Shown here: positions 13,001 through 25,228 of the stretch, in pieces
How the letters are laid out: the number at the start of each line of letters is the position of its first letter
How positions within the stretch are numbered: the stretch's first letter is position 1
DNA from: Cyclina sinensis
Taxonomy: Eukaryota > Mollusca > Bivalvia > Venerida > Veneridae
DNA length: 64,000 nucleotides
Direction of reading: 5' to 3'
NCBI GenBank assembly: GCA_012932295.1
Contig: JAAONU010000001.1
Span: 38,223,449-38,287,448, forward strand
The notes under the pieces: model-generated
The model's input: the letters and a program-made list of their open reading frames with translations, nothing else
The model's database searches: none
Told to the model about the DNA's origin: nothing
Position numbers and translations under genes: made by a program

Positions 13001-16000
13001 TATGCTGTGTAAGTTGTTTACTGATATGCTATGTACAGTTGTTTGCTGATATGCTTTGCACAGTTGTTTATTGATTTGCTCTGCAGTTGTTTACTGATAT
13101 GCTATGCACAGGTGTTTACTGATATGCTGTGCACAGTTGTTTACTTATATGCCCTGCAGTTGTTTACTGATATGCTATGCACAGTTGTTTACTGATATGC
13201 TATGCACAGTTGTTTACTGATATGCCCTGCAGTTGTTTACTGATATGCATTGCACAGTTCTTAACTGATATGCTATATACAGTTGTTTACTGTGTGCTAT
13301 GAACAGTTGTTTACTGATATGCTATGTACAGTTGTTTACTGATATGCTTTGTGCACTTGTTTACTGATATGCTAGAAATAGTTGTTTGCTGATATGCTTT
13401 GTGTAGTTGTTTACTGATATGCTTTGTGTACTTATTTAATGATATGCTCTGTATGGTTGCTTACTGATATGCTATGTACAGTTGTTAACTGATTTGCTGT
13501 GCACAGTTGTTTATTGATTTGCTCTGTAGTTGTTTACTGATACGCTATGCACAGTTGTTTACTGATATGCTGTACACAGTTGTTTACTGATATGCTATGC
13601 ACAGTTGTTTACTGATATGATCTGCAGTTGTTTACTGATATGCTATGCAGTTGTTTACTGATATGCTATGTACAGTTGTTAACTGATGTGCTATATACAG
13701 TTGTTTACTGGTATGCTTTGTGCACTTGTTTACTGATATGCTAGGAATAGTTGTTTACTGATATGCTTTGTACAGTTGTTTACTGATATGCTTTGTACTG
13801 TTACTTGTAGATATGCTTTGCACCTGAATTTTAGTGGTTTTTTTCGGATTTGAGGTTTTACTTCATCTTTACAGATTTTGTCTGTGTCGCATAAATGTAA
13901 AGCTTTTATTCTATACCCAAATACATGTACATGATGTATTTTCAGCTTCAAAACAGAATATCAGTCTTCAATTACAATCTATTTTAATATATCTCTTTTT
14001 CTCACAGAACAGTAGAAACTAACTTGTACATTGTGTTCTGTATCTAGTAAAACATAATTCTGTATTTTCAGTTATATAGACCACTTGCAATTAAAGGAAC
14101 ATAAGAATAAACAAGCAAAGAAGCTGTCGGGAGGGACAAGAAGAAAGGTTCATATAAGAATGTTACTTTTAATCAGAAATACCAGTCAGATGAGGCTTGA
14201 TTTAAATGTGTCGAAAGATTTTCTGCAGCTGAATATTAATATATCAATTTGTTAGCAAAAATATCAGCTGGTTTTCATTCTTCTTTTCTCTTAATTCAGA
14301 TTACTCTAAAAAATCAAATAAGACAATTATTCTTTTAAACTACCAGTAGATGATTTAACAACATTCCAATGGAGTTTCATGTATTAACAGTTCAGGAACA
14401 GTTCAGAAAAAAAAGTTACTTGACAGTAGAAAGAATTTGGATAGTGTTATTAATTGTCTCTGGATTTTGATGGCTACTACCCACAGAAAAAAAACAGATA
14501 AATATTTAGTGTTCTTGTTGATATGTAAAGGCCTTTTTTTCAGTTGAGTTATTGCATGAGTATGCTTGGTCAGCCAAGGTTTGTTCTTATGGACGAGCCT
14601 TCAACCGGAATGGATCCACAGTCTAAACGCTTTTTATGGTAAGTCACAATAAAATATTGTTGGGTAAAAAAAGCTTTTGAGATAATTATATGTGTTGATT
14701 TTGCATCAGTGTTGCCATTGGATAGACATAGGAGTCATTATGAATGATGGTTTAAAAAATGAATCGCTGAAAACAAATCTCTAAAAATACAGAAGCATAC
14801 CAACATAAGTTTTTTTTTTTTCCATTAGCGGCAGCATCTGTATTACATTATCCTCTGTCATCCATTTCTTCAAAAATGTTGTCCTGAGTCCATTTCTGCC
14901 ATATTGACTTGAATAAAGCTTTTCTTGTCCCCTTCAAATCCTAATTCATTTTCCAAATTTATGCACATGAAGGATATTTTTTTGTTGGAGACCTTCACAC
15001 CATAAGCCTTTTTTTCATGTATCAGGATTCTCAAAGTTTACAAGTGCTCTACTTGCCTCTTATTTGTCTTGTGAGTGTAAATTTAAAACCACCTTTGGCA
15101 ATAAATTCAAACTCAAGATGGAGACTAAGCACATGCTGAAAGAACTCAGACAACAGTTTCACTTATGAATACTACCTTATCATTTTCTTCAGGTTCAGCT
15201 TTAAGAAATGTCCCTCTGAGGAATAAAACCCTTGGGCAATATTATTCAGTCAAGCAACACATTTACTAACCAAATAACTTTAAGCCATGGGTGTGGCCGG
15301 CCCGGCTAGCTCAGTTGGTAGAGCATCGGATTGTCAATCTTGACGATCCCAGTTCAATCCCCATCAGGGCCGGCAATTTTTTTTTAAAGTTCTCCATGAA
15401 AACTGATCTCAGACGAATGTGTCTATAGGTCATTTGTCCCTCACCTATGAAGCAAGAGAGGAATAGTCCCTCACTTGCATAGAAATTGGTTAGTAAGCTG
15501 GTTGGATACCCAGGAACACTGGTTAGGTCGACTGACCACCAGGATATGACCTTAGCCGTTAAAACTGGCTTTAAACCCCAATAAAACCAAACCATTAAGC
15601 CATGTGGGTTGGCAATTTCAGGCATGACTTTTCTGTTTTACAGAATGATATTATGTGAATTTATCTTGTGTGTCAGAAAAGTAGTTTGATATGTTTTGTA
15701 TGGCATTTTAATTCTTTAAAATATAGGGACACAATATCCAGTAGTTTCAAAGCCTACCAGAGAGGGGCAATACTAACCACTCATTACATGGAAGAGGCGG
15801 ATGCTTTATGTAACAGAATAGCCATCATGGTCAATGGAAAATTGCAGTAAGTTTCTACCCAGATTCTCAAGATTGAATCTTTGACCCATGTTACATTGTT
15901 TGTGAAGTTGTTGCCACACTTAAGTGACAAAAGACAGTTCAAAATAGTCTCTCAGCTCAGCCACAACATTCTGGCTAGTTTTTATCTCTTGAAGTGTTTG

Positions 16001-18164
16001 CCATGTGCTCGGCATGTTGCCATTGTATTTTTTGCTCAGATTTTTAGATTAGGATATGAAGTCTGCCATGATGAAACCAGAATGAATACATGTATATGCA
16101 TACCTAGAAGAATAGTGCAAAAACACAACAAATAGCATAAATTTATGGTATCCGAAATTATGTTGTTTTATTGCAGTAAAGTTAATGTAAAATTGCTAGT
16201 CATCCTTGAATTATTATTTAGATATACTGGTTTCCTTTTCTGTATTAGGATTGTGGCTGTGTCAATATAAAGTGACAGACTCACAGAATTCAGCTTAAAT
16301 TTTTTTTCTTTGAAATTAAAGAGAAGTTAATATACTATGGAAAAAAAATATGTTTCTATACACCATGAAAACTGAAGAAAAAAAAAATGTATTCACCAGA
16401 ATTCAAACTTGTGCCCTTTTGATCAGTAAGATGTAGGGCAGTGATCTAAACCACTGAGCCACAGAGCCTAGTTAGTAAGGAATCTCAAAGTTAATAATGT
16501 AATCTGCCCAGTGACTAACAGACTAAATTTTGTACCGATAAAAGTGTGTATAACTTTATAAAATGATATGTTTCTGTAACAAAAATTGAGACAGTAACTT
16601 AGTTTAGATATGTTCTTCATAATTACATCTAGAATTTCTATATGTATAAACATTTTCTTTTTTATGCATTGTCAGCACATTTGTGAGCTGGTCGCTTTAA
16701 CTTATTAACATAAGACTTTCTCTCTGTGGTTATTCATGCATTGGATATAGCTTCTTTTTTTTACCTAGACAGGTATTCTATAAAATAACTTGCTGTTTTC
16801 AGATGCATTGGATCAAGTCAACATTTGAAAAGCAAGTATGGCAGTGGCTATTTGTTGGAAATAAAGATAATGTTTGCTGCAGAAAACCAAGAGTCATTGG
16901 AAGACAACATGAAGAATTTACACCAATATATTCTACACCACTTCCCTGGGGCAACTTGTATTGAAGAATTTAATGAAAGGGTTCAATACAAAGTACCAAA
17001 AGAGAATGTTACATCATTGTCACTTGCTTTTTCTGTCCTGGAACAAGGTAAGAATTAATAAGGGCCATACCTGTAAAACATACATGTAAATCCCATGCCA
17101 AGAAGGCAAATTAAAGAAATTCCAGGGAAGGGTCTTTTTGTATAAGGTATTTGAAGTTCTAAAGAGGGTTTGTCTAGTTTTAAAGTGTTCTCCTGAAGTG
17201 AGATATTTGTTTTACAACATTTTAATTCTGATACAATCTTTTATGTATCATGAGATAATAGGAGAAATAGCATGTAAATATGCTAACCATTTGTAGTTAA
17301 ATTAAGAATTGTTTACTAAATTTCTTCTATGATGAATATAACATTTTTGATAGCTTGAGTCTTCTGAACACTTGCAGTTCATTCAAAATTCAAGATTCTT
17401 TTTTTAATAAAAAACTCAGTATGCGTTTGCATAATCTTGAGCAAATTACAAAATGTAATACAAAAATACTGGTCAACATGTACAGAGGACAACATTTAAT
17501 AAGAGTAAGAAAAAGTAGTTATAAACAGCAAGTCTTCGTTTAGTCTTTAGTTGTGGCTAAGTGTTGACATGTATTAAGAAAAATTGGTTGTTTATAGAAA
17601 AGTTCCTTTTTGAATTAAGTAATATTTTAATCACCTTAAAATACATAAAATATAAAAACATTGTAGTCAAGTCTTGTTGTTTCAGCAAAACTTCAGCTTA
17701 GTGTGGAGGAGTATAGTTTCAGCCAATCAACGCTGGAACAGGTTGGTTTAAAGATTACCTTATCTTTGTGTTTATTTCTTCCAAGTTTAAAGTAAGATAG
17801 TACTACCAAGTAAACTGTTTGTTATTGTGATAAGCACTGTAACTATATTGTTAAAAAAAGGAAACAGACTGTTAAGAGAAATGTTTACTTTCCCAGGCTT
17901 TCAGGGTGTTGAGTTCATTTTTGGGTCACAGATGACTTAAAGGTGCTGAAATTAAAGTTATAATGATTAAAAAGAAATTAAGTTTTGATTGTTTTCAGAG
18001 GGGAGGATAAAAAAGAGATATTAATCTATACGGATTTCATTATATATAAATCCTCTTTGTTTTGTGTCTAAATTGAATCATAGTGTGTATATATATATTT
18101 TTAGGTGTTTCTGGATTTTGCAAAAAAGCAAGTAGATGAAGGAGAAAATACTGATGAATTGTAA
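4018..18164 (+). CDS. ABCA5-like: ABCA-family ABC transporter, 3' half (ABCA5-like), partial at 5' end
   Basis: Seventeen exons join in one open frame of 821 codons plus stop: 4018-4175, 4530-4647, 5181-5320, 6026-6304, 6685-6816, 7364-7516, 8072-8209, 8638-8727, 9797-10009, 10697-10918, 11337-11509, 14072-14147, 14544-14638, 15727-15846, 16803-17047, 17686-17741, 18105-18164. All have GT-AG borders and matching phases. Residues 1-425 form the second membrane domain: one hydrophobic helix in the first exon, a large extracellular loop with N-glycosylation sequons, then further helices. Residues 474-700 form nucleotide-binding domain 2: Walker [11 protein letters not shown] (about 524-533), Q-loop CPQHDPLWD, signature LSGGTRRK (623-630), Walker [13 protein letters not shown] (about 643-654) and H-loop [11 protein letters not shown]. 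All catalytic residues are present. The C-terminal LEQVF...AKKQ tail is typical of the family. Such proteins move lipids across endosomal or plasma membranes using ATP. The ABCA5 assignment rests on remembered similarity of NBD2 and the tail and is less sure than the ABCA call. The first half must lie upstream of the window. Confidence 0.93.
9140..9700. repeat. Dispersed repeat in an ABCA intron
   Basis: The sequence begins with 'ATGTCCCCCAAGGAGACATA' and carries several 'CTTGACC' and 'ATGACCTTGAC' stretches, ending near 'CTCAAAGGTCAAAGCACC'. A related copy lies at 19856-20250. It looks like a non-coding dispersed family inserted in the intron between 8728 and 9796. The element class is unknown. 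Confidence 0.6.
11530..13821. repeat. 2.3-kb minisatellite in the ABCA NBD2 intron
   Basis: Nearly the whole intron between the Q-loop exon (ends 11509) and the signature exon (starts 14072) is a tandem array of 'TTGTTTACTGATATGCT' variants. From about 11530 to 12200 the period is 50 bp, made of two 25-bp half-units (TTTACTGATATGCT and TTTGCTGATATACT types). Further on, the units degrade to about 25 bp with variable linkers such as GTGTAG and GTACAG. Reading frames through it are artefacts of the repeat. Confidence 0.95.
15297..15594 (+). mobile_element. tRNA-derived SINE with target-site duplication
   Basis: The head, about 15299-15375, looks like a tRNA. It has an A-box region CTAGCTCAGTTGG, a loop with anticodon GTC (Asp-like), a B-box region AGTTCAATCC and closing GGGCCGGC. 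The anticodon stem does not pair, so it is not a working tRNA gene. A body of about 220 bp follows and ends in 'CTTTAAACCCCAATAAAACC'. Flanking direct repeats match closely: 'TTAAGCCATGGGTGTGG' at 15280-15296 and 'TTAAGCCATGTGGGTTGG' at 15595-15612. This fits a SINE inserted by target-primed reverse transcription in an ABCA intron. Membership of the MetaSINE group is possible but not shown. Confidence 0.85.
16386..16470 (-). mobile_element. tRNA-like SINE head, fragment
   Basis: On the minus strand the sequence reads GGCTCTGTGGCTCAGTGG (A-box-like). About 40 bp further on comes AAGTTTGAATTCTGG (B-box-like). The arrangement is that of a tRNA-derived SINE head, but the arms pair poorly and no body or target duplication was recognised. 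Confidence 0.45.
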
Positions 18165-21112
18165 TGGAAGAATGTTTTACATATCGGTACTAAAGTTGAT
18201 GTGGCGTGTTTAAAGCTGGGTTATAAAAAACATAGGGATTTGCATTAAAATAAGAGAGTATGTAGCACCATAAAGTGAAAGTACAAAATATGATAGATGC
18301 CATATATACCTCATAACAGACACTTAAAAGGGTTTGAAACAAGAATAAATGAATTCTTAAGGGATTGCAGGTGTAACTTGTAGTCCAGTAAGTTCATATA
18401 AATTTTAAGATAAAGTTGTGGTCGTCTGATTGAGACCTTAATTGTTATAATCATGTATCATTGCCTAATCACTGTACAAGTAAAAGAATTTCTCTTGCTC
18501 TTGAACTTGGATTTTTTATTATATGTCACACTACCCTCTGGCTAAACTAAAATCACTGTTTGATTAAACGTAAAAATGTGTTGAGACTTTCTCACAAATA
18601 CGAAAATTTATTAAATATATGTTTTCTGGCTAATCGGGACACATAGTATCAAGATATTATTGAAAAAAAAGAACCAAAGATCGTGGTTATGATTATAGCA
18701 AGAAAGCTTGTAGTCAAACCATTTATTTATTAGATGAAATGTTGACCATTGTAATTTATGCTCTTAGTTTTCACTATGAAATAATCATGAGAAATTATTG
18801 CGAGATTTGTTTTTATTAGAATTAGATTTATTAGATTTTTACCATGTTAAATTTATCTTTAAAAGAAAATTTTTGATAATTATTAATATTTCCCTTTTGA
18901 AGGGCCATGCTAACGAATTAATTAGATTGAACTTTTTGAAAGACTTGTCTTTCCATTGCAGATTGATCTGAGTTTAATGCATAATGATATCAGATGATCT
19001 GTGCTTTCATTTATTTGTTCTAGATTTGAGTAGTAACTTCCTTCAAAAGGAAACTTAAGTGCAATAGATTAGGATATTAGTGCTAGCTGCATGATGCCTT
19101 TATCCTGAATATATATGTTCTGTGGATTTCTATATTTCAGAATGTACTCTAAAGAAAATTCACATATATATTTCACATGCTTGAAAAGCATTCTGAAAAC
19201 ATTTCTAAATGTGATTTGATAGCTTTTGTTTTTGTAAATTACCAGTGATTATATTTTATGCATATGATAACAAATGTTTGCTTTGTAAATCCCTCATTAA
19301 TTGTGATATGTTTTATTTTTTGCAAGTGTTGATTGGACAATCTTGCACAATCCTGGCTACTAAAAGTTAATGTTTCTAGCAGATTTAGTTTTAGGTGGAA
19401 TGATTGATGTGATTCGCAGTTAAGATAGATCTTTATATGAAATATGTACTGTAAAAGATTTTTTGTTCAGAAGTAGGTCATCTTTTCATAGTGATGACGT
19501 GTTGATTTGATACTAATATACCTGTATTATAAAACAGTTTTTTGAGCGTGGAGAAAGGAACTTAATCTTAAATGATGTTGAACTGTTTAGACCTCCGCAA
19601 AAGAAAAATCCAGAAAAACGTTTAATAAGGATTGAAATACTTTTGCCATGTTTTGAAGACTATTACCCATGAGTTTACAGCATATGGCTAAAGTATAAAA
19701 TCTCAAAAATAGCACCCAGTTATTGGGGCTTTGAAAATAATTTTAGTTATCTGTGTAAATTCCTTTTAATGCACAGTGCATTCATGACTTACAGAGGTCA
19801 TGTTTAGGATTGCATGAATATACTTTCACATTCATTTATTTGAAAAAAAAATTTATGCCCCCAAAGGGAGGCATATAGTTTTTTTAACAGTCTGTCCATC
19901 CGTCATTCCATCCAAAAACTTTTACATTGGCCGTAACTTTCTTATTGGTAAGTGAATTTACTTCATACTTGGATACAACAACCCTTTGGACAAAGCCTTC
20001 CCAGTGACCTTGACCCCTGAATGACCTTCACCTTGAAGATCCAGTTGTCTAAAAACTTTAACATTTACCATAACTCCTTATTAGTAAGTATATATTATAT
20101 ATAAGATATATTTCATACTTGGACACAAAACGTCTTTGGACAAGACCTTCCCATTGACATATATTTATTTGTCCTTGACCCCTGAATGACTGGTCTTTAG
20201 CTCAAAAGTCAAAGCACCTCTTCGGGTTTATTGTCATCTTACATTGACAGTTTTTGCTTTTCTAAGCACTTAGTGTACATAAGAAAATGTTTATTATTAT
20301 TTATTATATTTTCCTCCTAAAATGTCATTTTAGGTCTTTGATTTATTCCATTTAATGTACATAAATGTTTACATATTTGCCATCTGACCCTTGATGTTTG
20401 ATATTTACAGATTTTCTTAAAGGTTATTCAAAAATTTCAAATCAAAACGGCCCCTAGTCAGAACGGTCTCGTGTCGTAAATGATGATCATAACTTGTATT
20501 TTTTCTATATTAGTATCATTTGTTATTCAGTTATTCGCACTAAATATGTTTTGATCGCATGTAACGTAAATATAATGGAAATGATTTTGATTTTGAGTTT
20601 ATTTCTCAAAATTAATAGAAAAGGGAATCAGACCTGTCTTTGAGATGTTGCTAGGTATATATAGCCAAAATAATAAGAGCTCCCACTAAGTATCGGGACA
20701 ATCACTGTTCAGTTGTTGAGGATCGATCACAGACATGCTGTACAGTACATTTTACATAGTTTTGGACACAGAATAGTTCCAGCATTACACTTAAGCTTAT
20801 TTCTTGGAACAGTCCTGGGTAGGGGCCATTTTGACTTGGAGCTGTTTTGACTGTAATCCATTCAAAATTCTTCTGTGAAAAGCCAGGACTTTGTTATGAA
20901 TTTATGTATATTTTATTAACTAACTAACTTTTGCCACTCTAATTGTATTATCTGTGTGTAGTAGTCTAATTAAAATCTTAGTTATATTTTCTGTGTGTAG
21001 TATTCTGTTCAAAACCGCTACACGTTGTCCTGTATCCAATATATTCTTGTAAATTGTTATATAAACGATCATGGCCTAACATCCCAGCAGTTCCTTTCGG
21101 CAACTGACCCGC
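18165..21112. other. ABCA 3' UTR and intergenic sequence
   Basis: No coding exon was found. The 3' UTR of the ABCA gene begins at 18165. AATAAA at 18344-18349 is the first plausible polyadenylation signal, though several other AT-rich candidates follow. A dispersed repeat lies at 19856-20250. The rest is AT-rich sequence with no recognised content. Confidence 0.6.
19856..20250. repeat. Second copy of the dispersed repeat seen at 9140
   Basis: The copy starts with 'ATGCCCCCAAAGGGAGGCAT', shares 'CAGTCTGTCCATCC' and 'CTTGACCCCTGAATGACC', and ends near 'CTCAAAAGTCAAAGCACC'. The order of motifs matches the copy at 9140-9700. There is no coding potential. Confidence 0.6.
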
Positions 21113-21122
21113 TCTTATCATG

Positions 21123-22281
21123 GCCTGACGGACAAAACGGACCATGGACAAAACGGACCAGACAAAACGGACCATTTTTTGAGACAAAACGGACCATAAT
21201 GTGAGACGAAACGGATCATATCCAGGGACAAAACGGACCATCCAAAAAATAATTTTTACTCCAGTTCAATTTATATCAGCTTCCATTATGAGACGTTTTA
21301 GTGGTGTTGTATAATGCATCTTACAAAAGAAAGTAAAATTTGAGGTCATACTAGTATGTATTTTTCGCTTCCATCCTGAGGTGTTATAGGTGTATATACT
21401 GGTCGTATTATATATAAGATTAATGAAGAAGAAATTTTAAAAGAAATTGTAATTTGCTGTGTGTTTTTTCTTTTGTTTCCAAATTATAGTTGATTACAAT
21501 TATATTTGTCTAATATAATTTTTTTATTTCGCAAAATACACCATAGCTGTACTTAATGCTTAAATTGATAATTACGATTCGATAGTTGACTGAATTATAC
21601 AATTGAGAAAAAGAAAATTTATCTAGGTGTGAATTCCGACAACTTAAAGTTTGTTAACAACTGTCGGTTGTTAAAGAGGTGCGAAAACATAATTACTACT
21701 TGACAAGATTAATTTGATTGCGGTTGCCTTTGAAAAACAAGAAAAAAAGCATATCAGGAAAAACACAGTCAGAAACACACATACGAAGTAACAAATAGTC
21801 TATGTGAATAGTAATTGACAAAAGGTGTGAAACACTGTCAATATGGTGTGATACATACTCAATCAAATGTGTTGATTAAAAAAAAATGTGTTGACTCTAA
21901 AGGATTTCCGTCTATTAAAACTTCCCGATCCAAATCTACAAGCAAAAATTGTATAGTTATAAGATTTTTTCTTTTTATTATTTTTGTCTTTATTTTTTCA
22001 TTGAGCGGGGAATTTCAATGAGTCAAATTTTGAAAAAAAATCAGAACAAAAATTTCACAACAAAAATACATACTCGTATGACGGCAACTTACATTACTAC
22101 ACCCTAAAACGTCTCATAATGAAAGCCGATATGAATTTAACTGGAGTAAAAAATATGTTTTTGGATGGTCCGTTTTGTCCCTGGATATGGTCCGTTTCGT
22201 CTCACATTATGGTCCGTTTTGTCTCAAAAAATGGTCCGTTTTGTCTGGTCCGTTTTGTCCATGGTCCGTTTTGTCCGTAAT
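21123..22281. mobile_element. Long-TIR non-autonomous DNA element (1.16 kb)
   Basis: The two ends are inverted copies of about 180-200 bp built on the phrase ACAAAACGGACCA, with matching interior stretches such as AAACGTCTCATAATG. The element is flanked by the 10-bp direct repeat TCTTATCATG at 21113-21122 and 22282-22291. Long inverted repeats with a duplication of 9-11 bp resemble Mutator-like (MULE) elements. No transposase is visible, so it is non-autonomous. The outermost 4-5 bases of the two ends do not match. Confidence 0.8.
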
Positions 22282-22431
22282 TCTTATCATGCTGCGGCAG
22301 TTGATCATTCTGAGAAAGTTTGGTGAAAATGAGAAATGTAGGAACAGCTGCGTACAGAAGCAATACAAAGTACAATTAAACAAAGGGCATTAACTCTGCC
22401 TACTACCAAATCACAAAAGCCTTATAATATG

Positions 22432-22917
22432 GCGAGGGGAAAATTCCGGGATCGTCTTTAGAAAAGCCGGGATCGTATTAAACATATAGTAATACCGGTA
22501 TACACCACCTGCCATAGGTGTCATCGATAAATTATTGATTATCGCTTGCCTTTTTTTATAGATAAGCATGTATAGTATAGGCGTGAAAATCTTTTTTTTT
22601 TTCAGTAAATTAATTTTATCGTTGATGGATTATGTTTTTTTATATTAGATAAAGTTGCGACATTCTTTTTATTATTATATTAGCATTTTAATATCGTATT
22701 GAAATTCTTTATAAAGCATTACTAAAAGTACGCGGTAATTAAAAATAATATCTAAGCAAAATAGGTTTTGAATAAACATTTGTCTATTTCATTATCACAA
22801 AAATCAAATAATGTAACTTTTTTATTGCCACAAATTACGACAAATATCAAAACCAACACTGTTTATTGTTTCCCTATATGTTTAATACGATCCCGGATCC
22901 CGGGATTTTCCCCTCGC
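22432..22917. mobile_element. TIR element (486 bp) with 11-bp target duplication
   Basis: The ends are inverted repeats: GCGAGGGGAAAAT at the left and ATTTTCCCCTCGC at the right, followed inside by CCGGGATCG-type and GTATTAAACATATAG stretches on both sides. The flanks are identical copies of CTTATAATATG at 22421-22431 and 22918-22928. It has no coding sequence. The long duplication suggests a MULE-like mobiliser. Confidence 0.82.
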
Positions 22918-23217
22918 CTTATAATATGCGCTGTGGCACTTGATAGTGATTATTCCGTGAATGTTTGGTGAAAACCAAATGTGAATTTTAGGAGGATTTG
23001 CACATAGAATCATTAAAAAAAGGACAATGCTTCTGCCAAAATTAATTGAATAGCAGAAGCCTGAGTACATGCGCTGCGACACTTGATCATTCTGTGAAAG
23101 TACGGTGAAATTGCATGAGAAATGTAGGAGAAGTTCTGCACAGAAGCAGTTTTAAGTAAAATGTTGCAAAGGGTAATTACTCCACCAAACCTAATCTAAT
23201 CGCAAAATCTTGATATT

Positions 23218-24064
23218 GGGTGCGTTTTATCAAAAATCGTATCTTACGAGGAATTTACGAGAGTCATTTCTCGTAACTGTAAAGTTACGAGAAAAATTAC
23301 GATTTTCGCAAACAGTTTTATCAAGGGTCTCATAAGTCCGCGGCTCGTAACTTTCTCGTAAGTGTTAATAAACGTGACGCAGTCTATGTGTTTACGTCAT
23401 TGCTGGTCTCGCGCAAAATAGCGTGCACCTGTCTTTTACAACGTCTGCTAAAATGTCAAAACGACGACCGAACTGAAAGACTGCAGAGACAGAAAAACTT
23501 GTTGTGTTCGCTAGACCTGCTTCTTGGTACAGTTAAACAGAATGATGAGTTTTGGAGTAGAGTCACCGAGATGTAAATTCTTTTTCTTTTATGTATAAAC
23601 ATTGACATTATGTAAATTTATACGCATAAATTATTTTTTTCCTGGCAATCACTGAGTCAGAAGAATTTAGCGATCGAAAATCAAAATAACTTCCAGTGCT
23701 TGTTCGCATTTTACCTTTTTGGAAATAGTCGCTTTTAATATATTATTAAAGTCATGACCGATTCGGGAGCTATCGAAAGACGTAGCCGATCATTCTATTC
23801 GATCTCTCTGTCAAGTTAGCGAGAGTAACGCGTTGGTGGAAAGAACGAGGCTGTCTTCGGCGAATTTCAAATACAGGTAGCAGTGCCGCCATATTTATGA
23901 AATCGCAAAGATACGAGACTCAAAGCCCACTCATAAAGTTACGAGAAATTTGCGAGAAACTTACGATATTGTACTTACGAGGATTTTGATAGAACGGTGG
24001 AAAAAGATACGAGGACGTTACGAGAAAAGATACGAAAAACATTCTCGTAAGATAAAACGGGCCC
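23218..24064. mobile_element. TIR element (847 bp) with TTACGAG subterminal repeats
   Basis: The ends are GGGTGCGTTTTATC and GATAAAACGGGCCC, an imperfect inverted repeat. Both subterminal regions carry many copies of TTACGAG or its complement CTCGTAA. GATAT occurs on both flanks (23212-23216 and 24065-24069). The interior holds a 62-codon frame (23388-23576) that I do not accept as a gene. The end sequence recalls PIF/Harbinger-type elements, but the duplication length does not settle this. Confidence 0.75.
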
Positions 24065-25228
24065 GATATGTGCTGTGATCATTCTGAGACAGTGTAAGTT
24101 TATATTAGTTGTTTATTTCTTCCAAATTGCTCCTGGCCTGACCCATGTTGAAATATAGGCAGTCATCTATACTCATCATTGTACATGTCACAAAAAGAAT
24201 ATGAAATCTGCAGCTATACAAAATGCTGTCATAGGCTTGGTGTAGAAGCAAATGAGGTATGTTTTAATTGTGTGACATTCTGACAGACTATTCCAATGCG
24301 CATCATTAAGTTCACTTAAGCTTTTAAAGGCCAAAGATGGTGCTTGCCTGGGTTGGTCTAAAATTTCTACTACGAATGCCGTTGTATTTATCGTGAAGTA
24401 GAACAAAATACCCGACTGTTTGCAAAATATATAACCAGACTATTACACTTGTATATTAAAACTCACCGTATGCAACATTTGCATCTTAGAAAATATATGG
24501 CTAAATATTTTCCTCATTTGTTCACTAACAAGAATCAGACATTTCGCCTTTAAAGGTGACCGAGACTTTTTGAAAACATACAAAATTGTCGTAGCCGAAT
24601 TATTTCTAACAATAAATTTCCGATATTAAGTTCAAAATCCTGCAAAAATCTCTCAAAGAACCAGAAACAAAACAACAATTGCATGCACAAAGTTAGACTG
24701 TAAGTACGATAGGGAAACAATTGTTCCCAGTTGTCAGTCACTCCAGATGTTGCATGACTGACATTATTACCTTTTTGACCGGAGCTGTTGACCCGAAGTT
24801 ACTGTTGACTCGATGTAATTGTATCAAATAACTGAAACATATGAATTTGCTACTTGTATTCAAGTGCATATTGAGCTTAGAAACAAGCAACATAAATGTT
24901 ATCACCATTGTCTTAAAATAACCATAACGTACATACTGTTTCCGTTTCCACAGACCTCTATTGAAATTAAATGGTTGTTATTCTCGGTTTTTGGACATAA
25001 CAGCTCCTGACTCGGTTTAAACTTGCAGAAATTTTGATACAGGTCAATAAACAGACAAGAAATGCTTCAAATTGAAATATTTAAGATTCACTTTACTTGT
25101 AGATTTTAAAAAAGATACCAAACGTAAATGTATTGAAGAAGAATACAGAAAAAAAACGTTTGTTCTTGATGTAACAGTGTCCGTTTTTATCAGGTGAATC
25201 CTGTCATTACTGTGTATTTAACTAACGT

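Larger units (their letters stand above)
22289..24200. repeat. Interrupted tandem repeat of about 150 bp, four units
   Basis: Related units start at about 22289, 22925, 23069 and 24066. Each begins like 'ATGCGCTGYGRCACTTGATC' and continues 'TGAGAAAGTTTGGTGAAA'. Units 1 and 2 are separated by the element at 22432-22917, and units 3 and 4 by the element at 23218-24064. Unit 1 is directly preceded by the element at 21123-22281. The units have diverged, so the array is older than the insertions. Confidence 0.75.

Noticed and set aside
11530..13821. CRISPR array
   Set aside because: There are no unique spacers between repeats, the units are contiguous and degenerate, and the context is a eukaryotic intron.
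15299..15375. A tRNA-Asp gene
   Set aside because: The anticodon stem does not pair, the acceptor arms match imperfectly, and the head continues into a SINE body with target duplications on both sides.
23388..23576. 62-residue gene inside the TIR element
   Set aside because: No start context, splice signals or family motif. It lies in a non-autonomous transposon. A decayed transposon-derived fragment is possible but unsupported.
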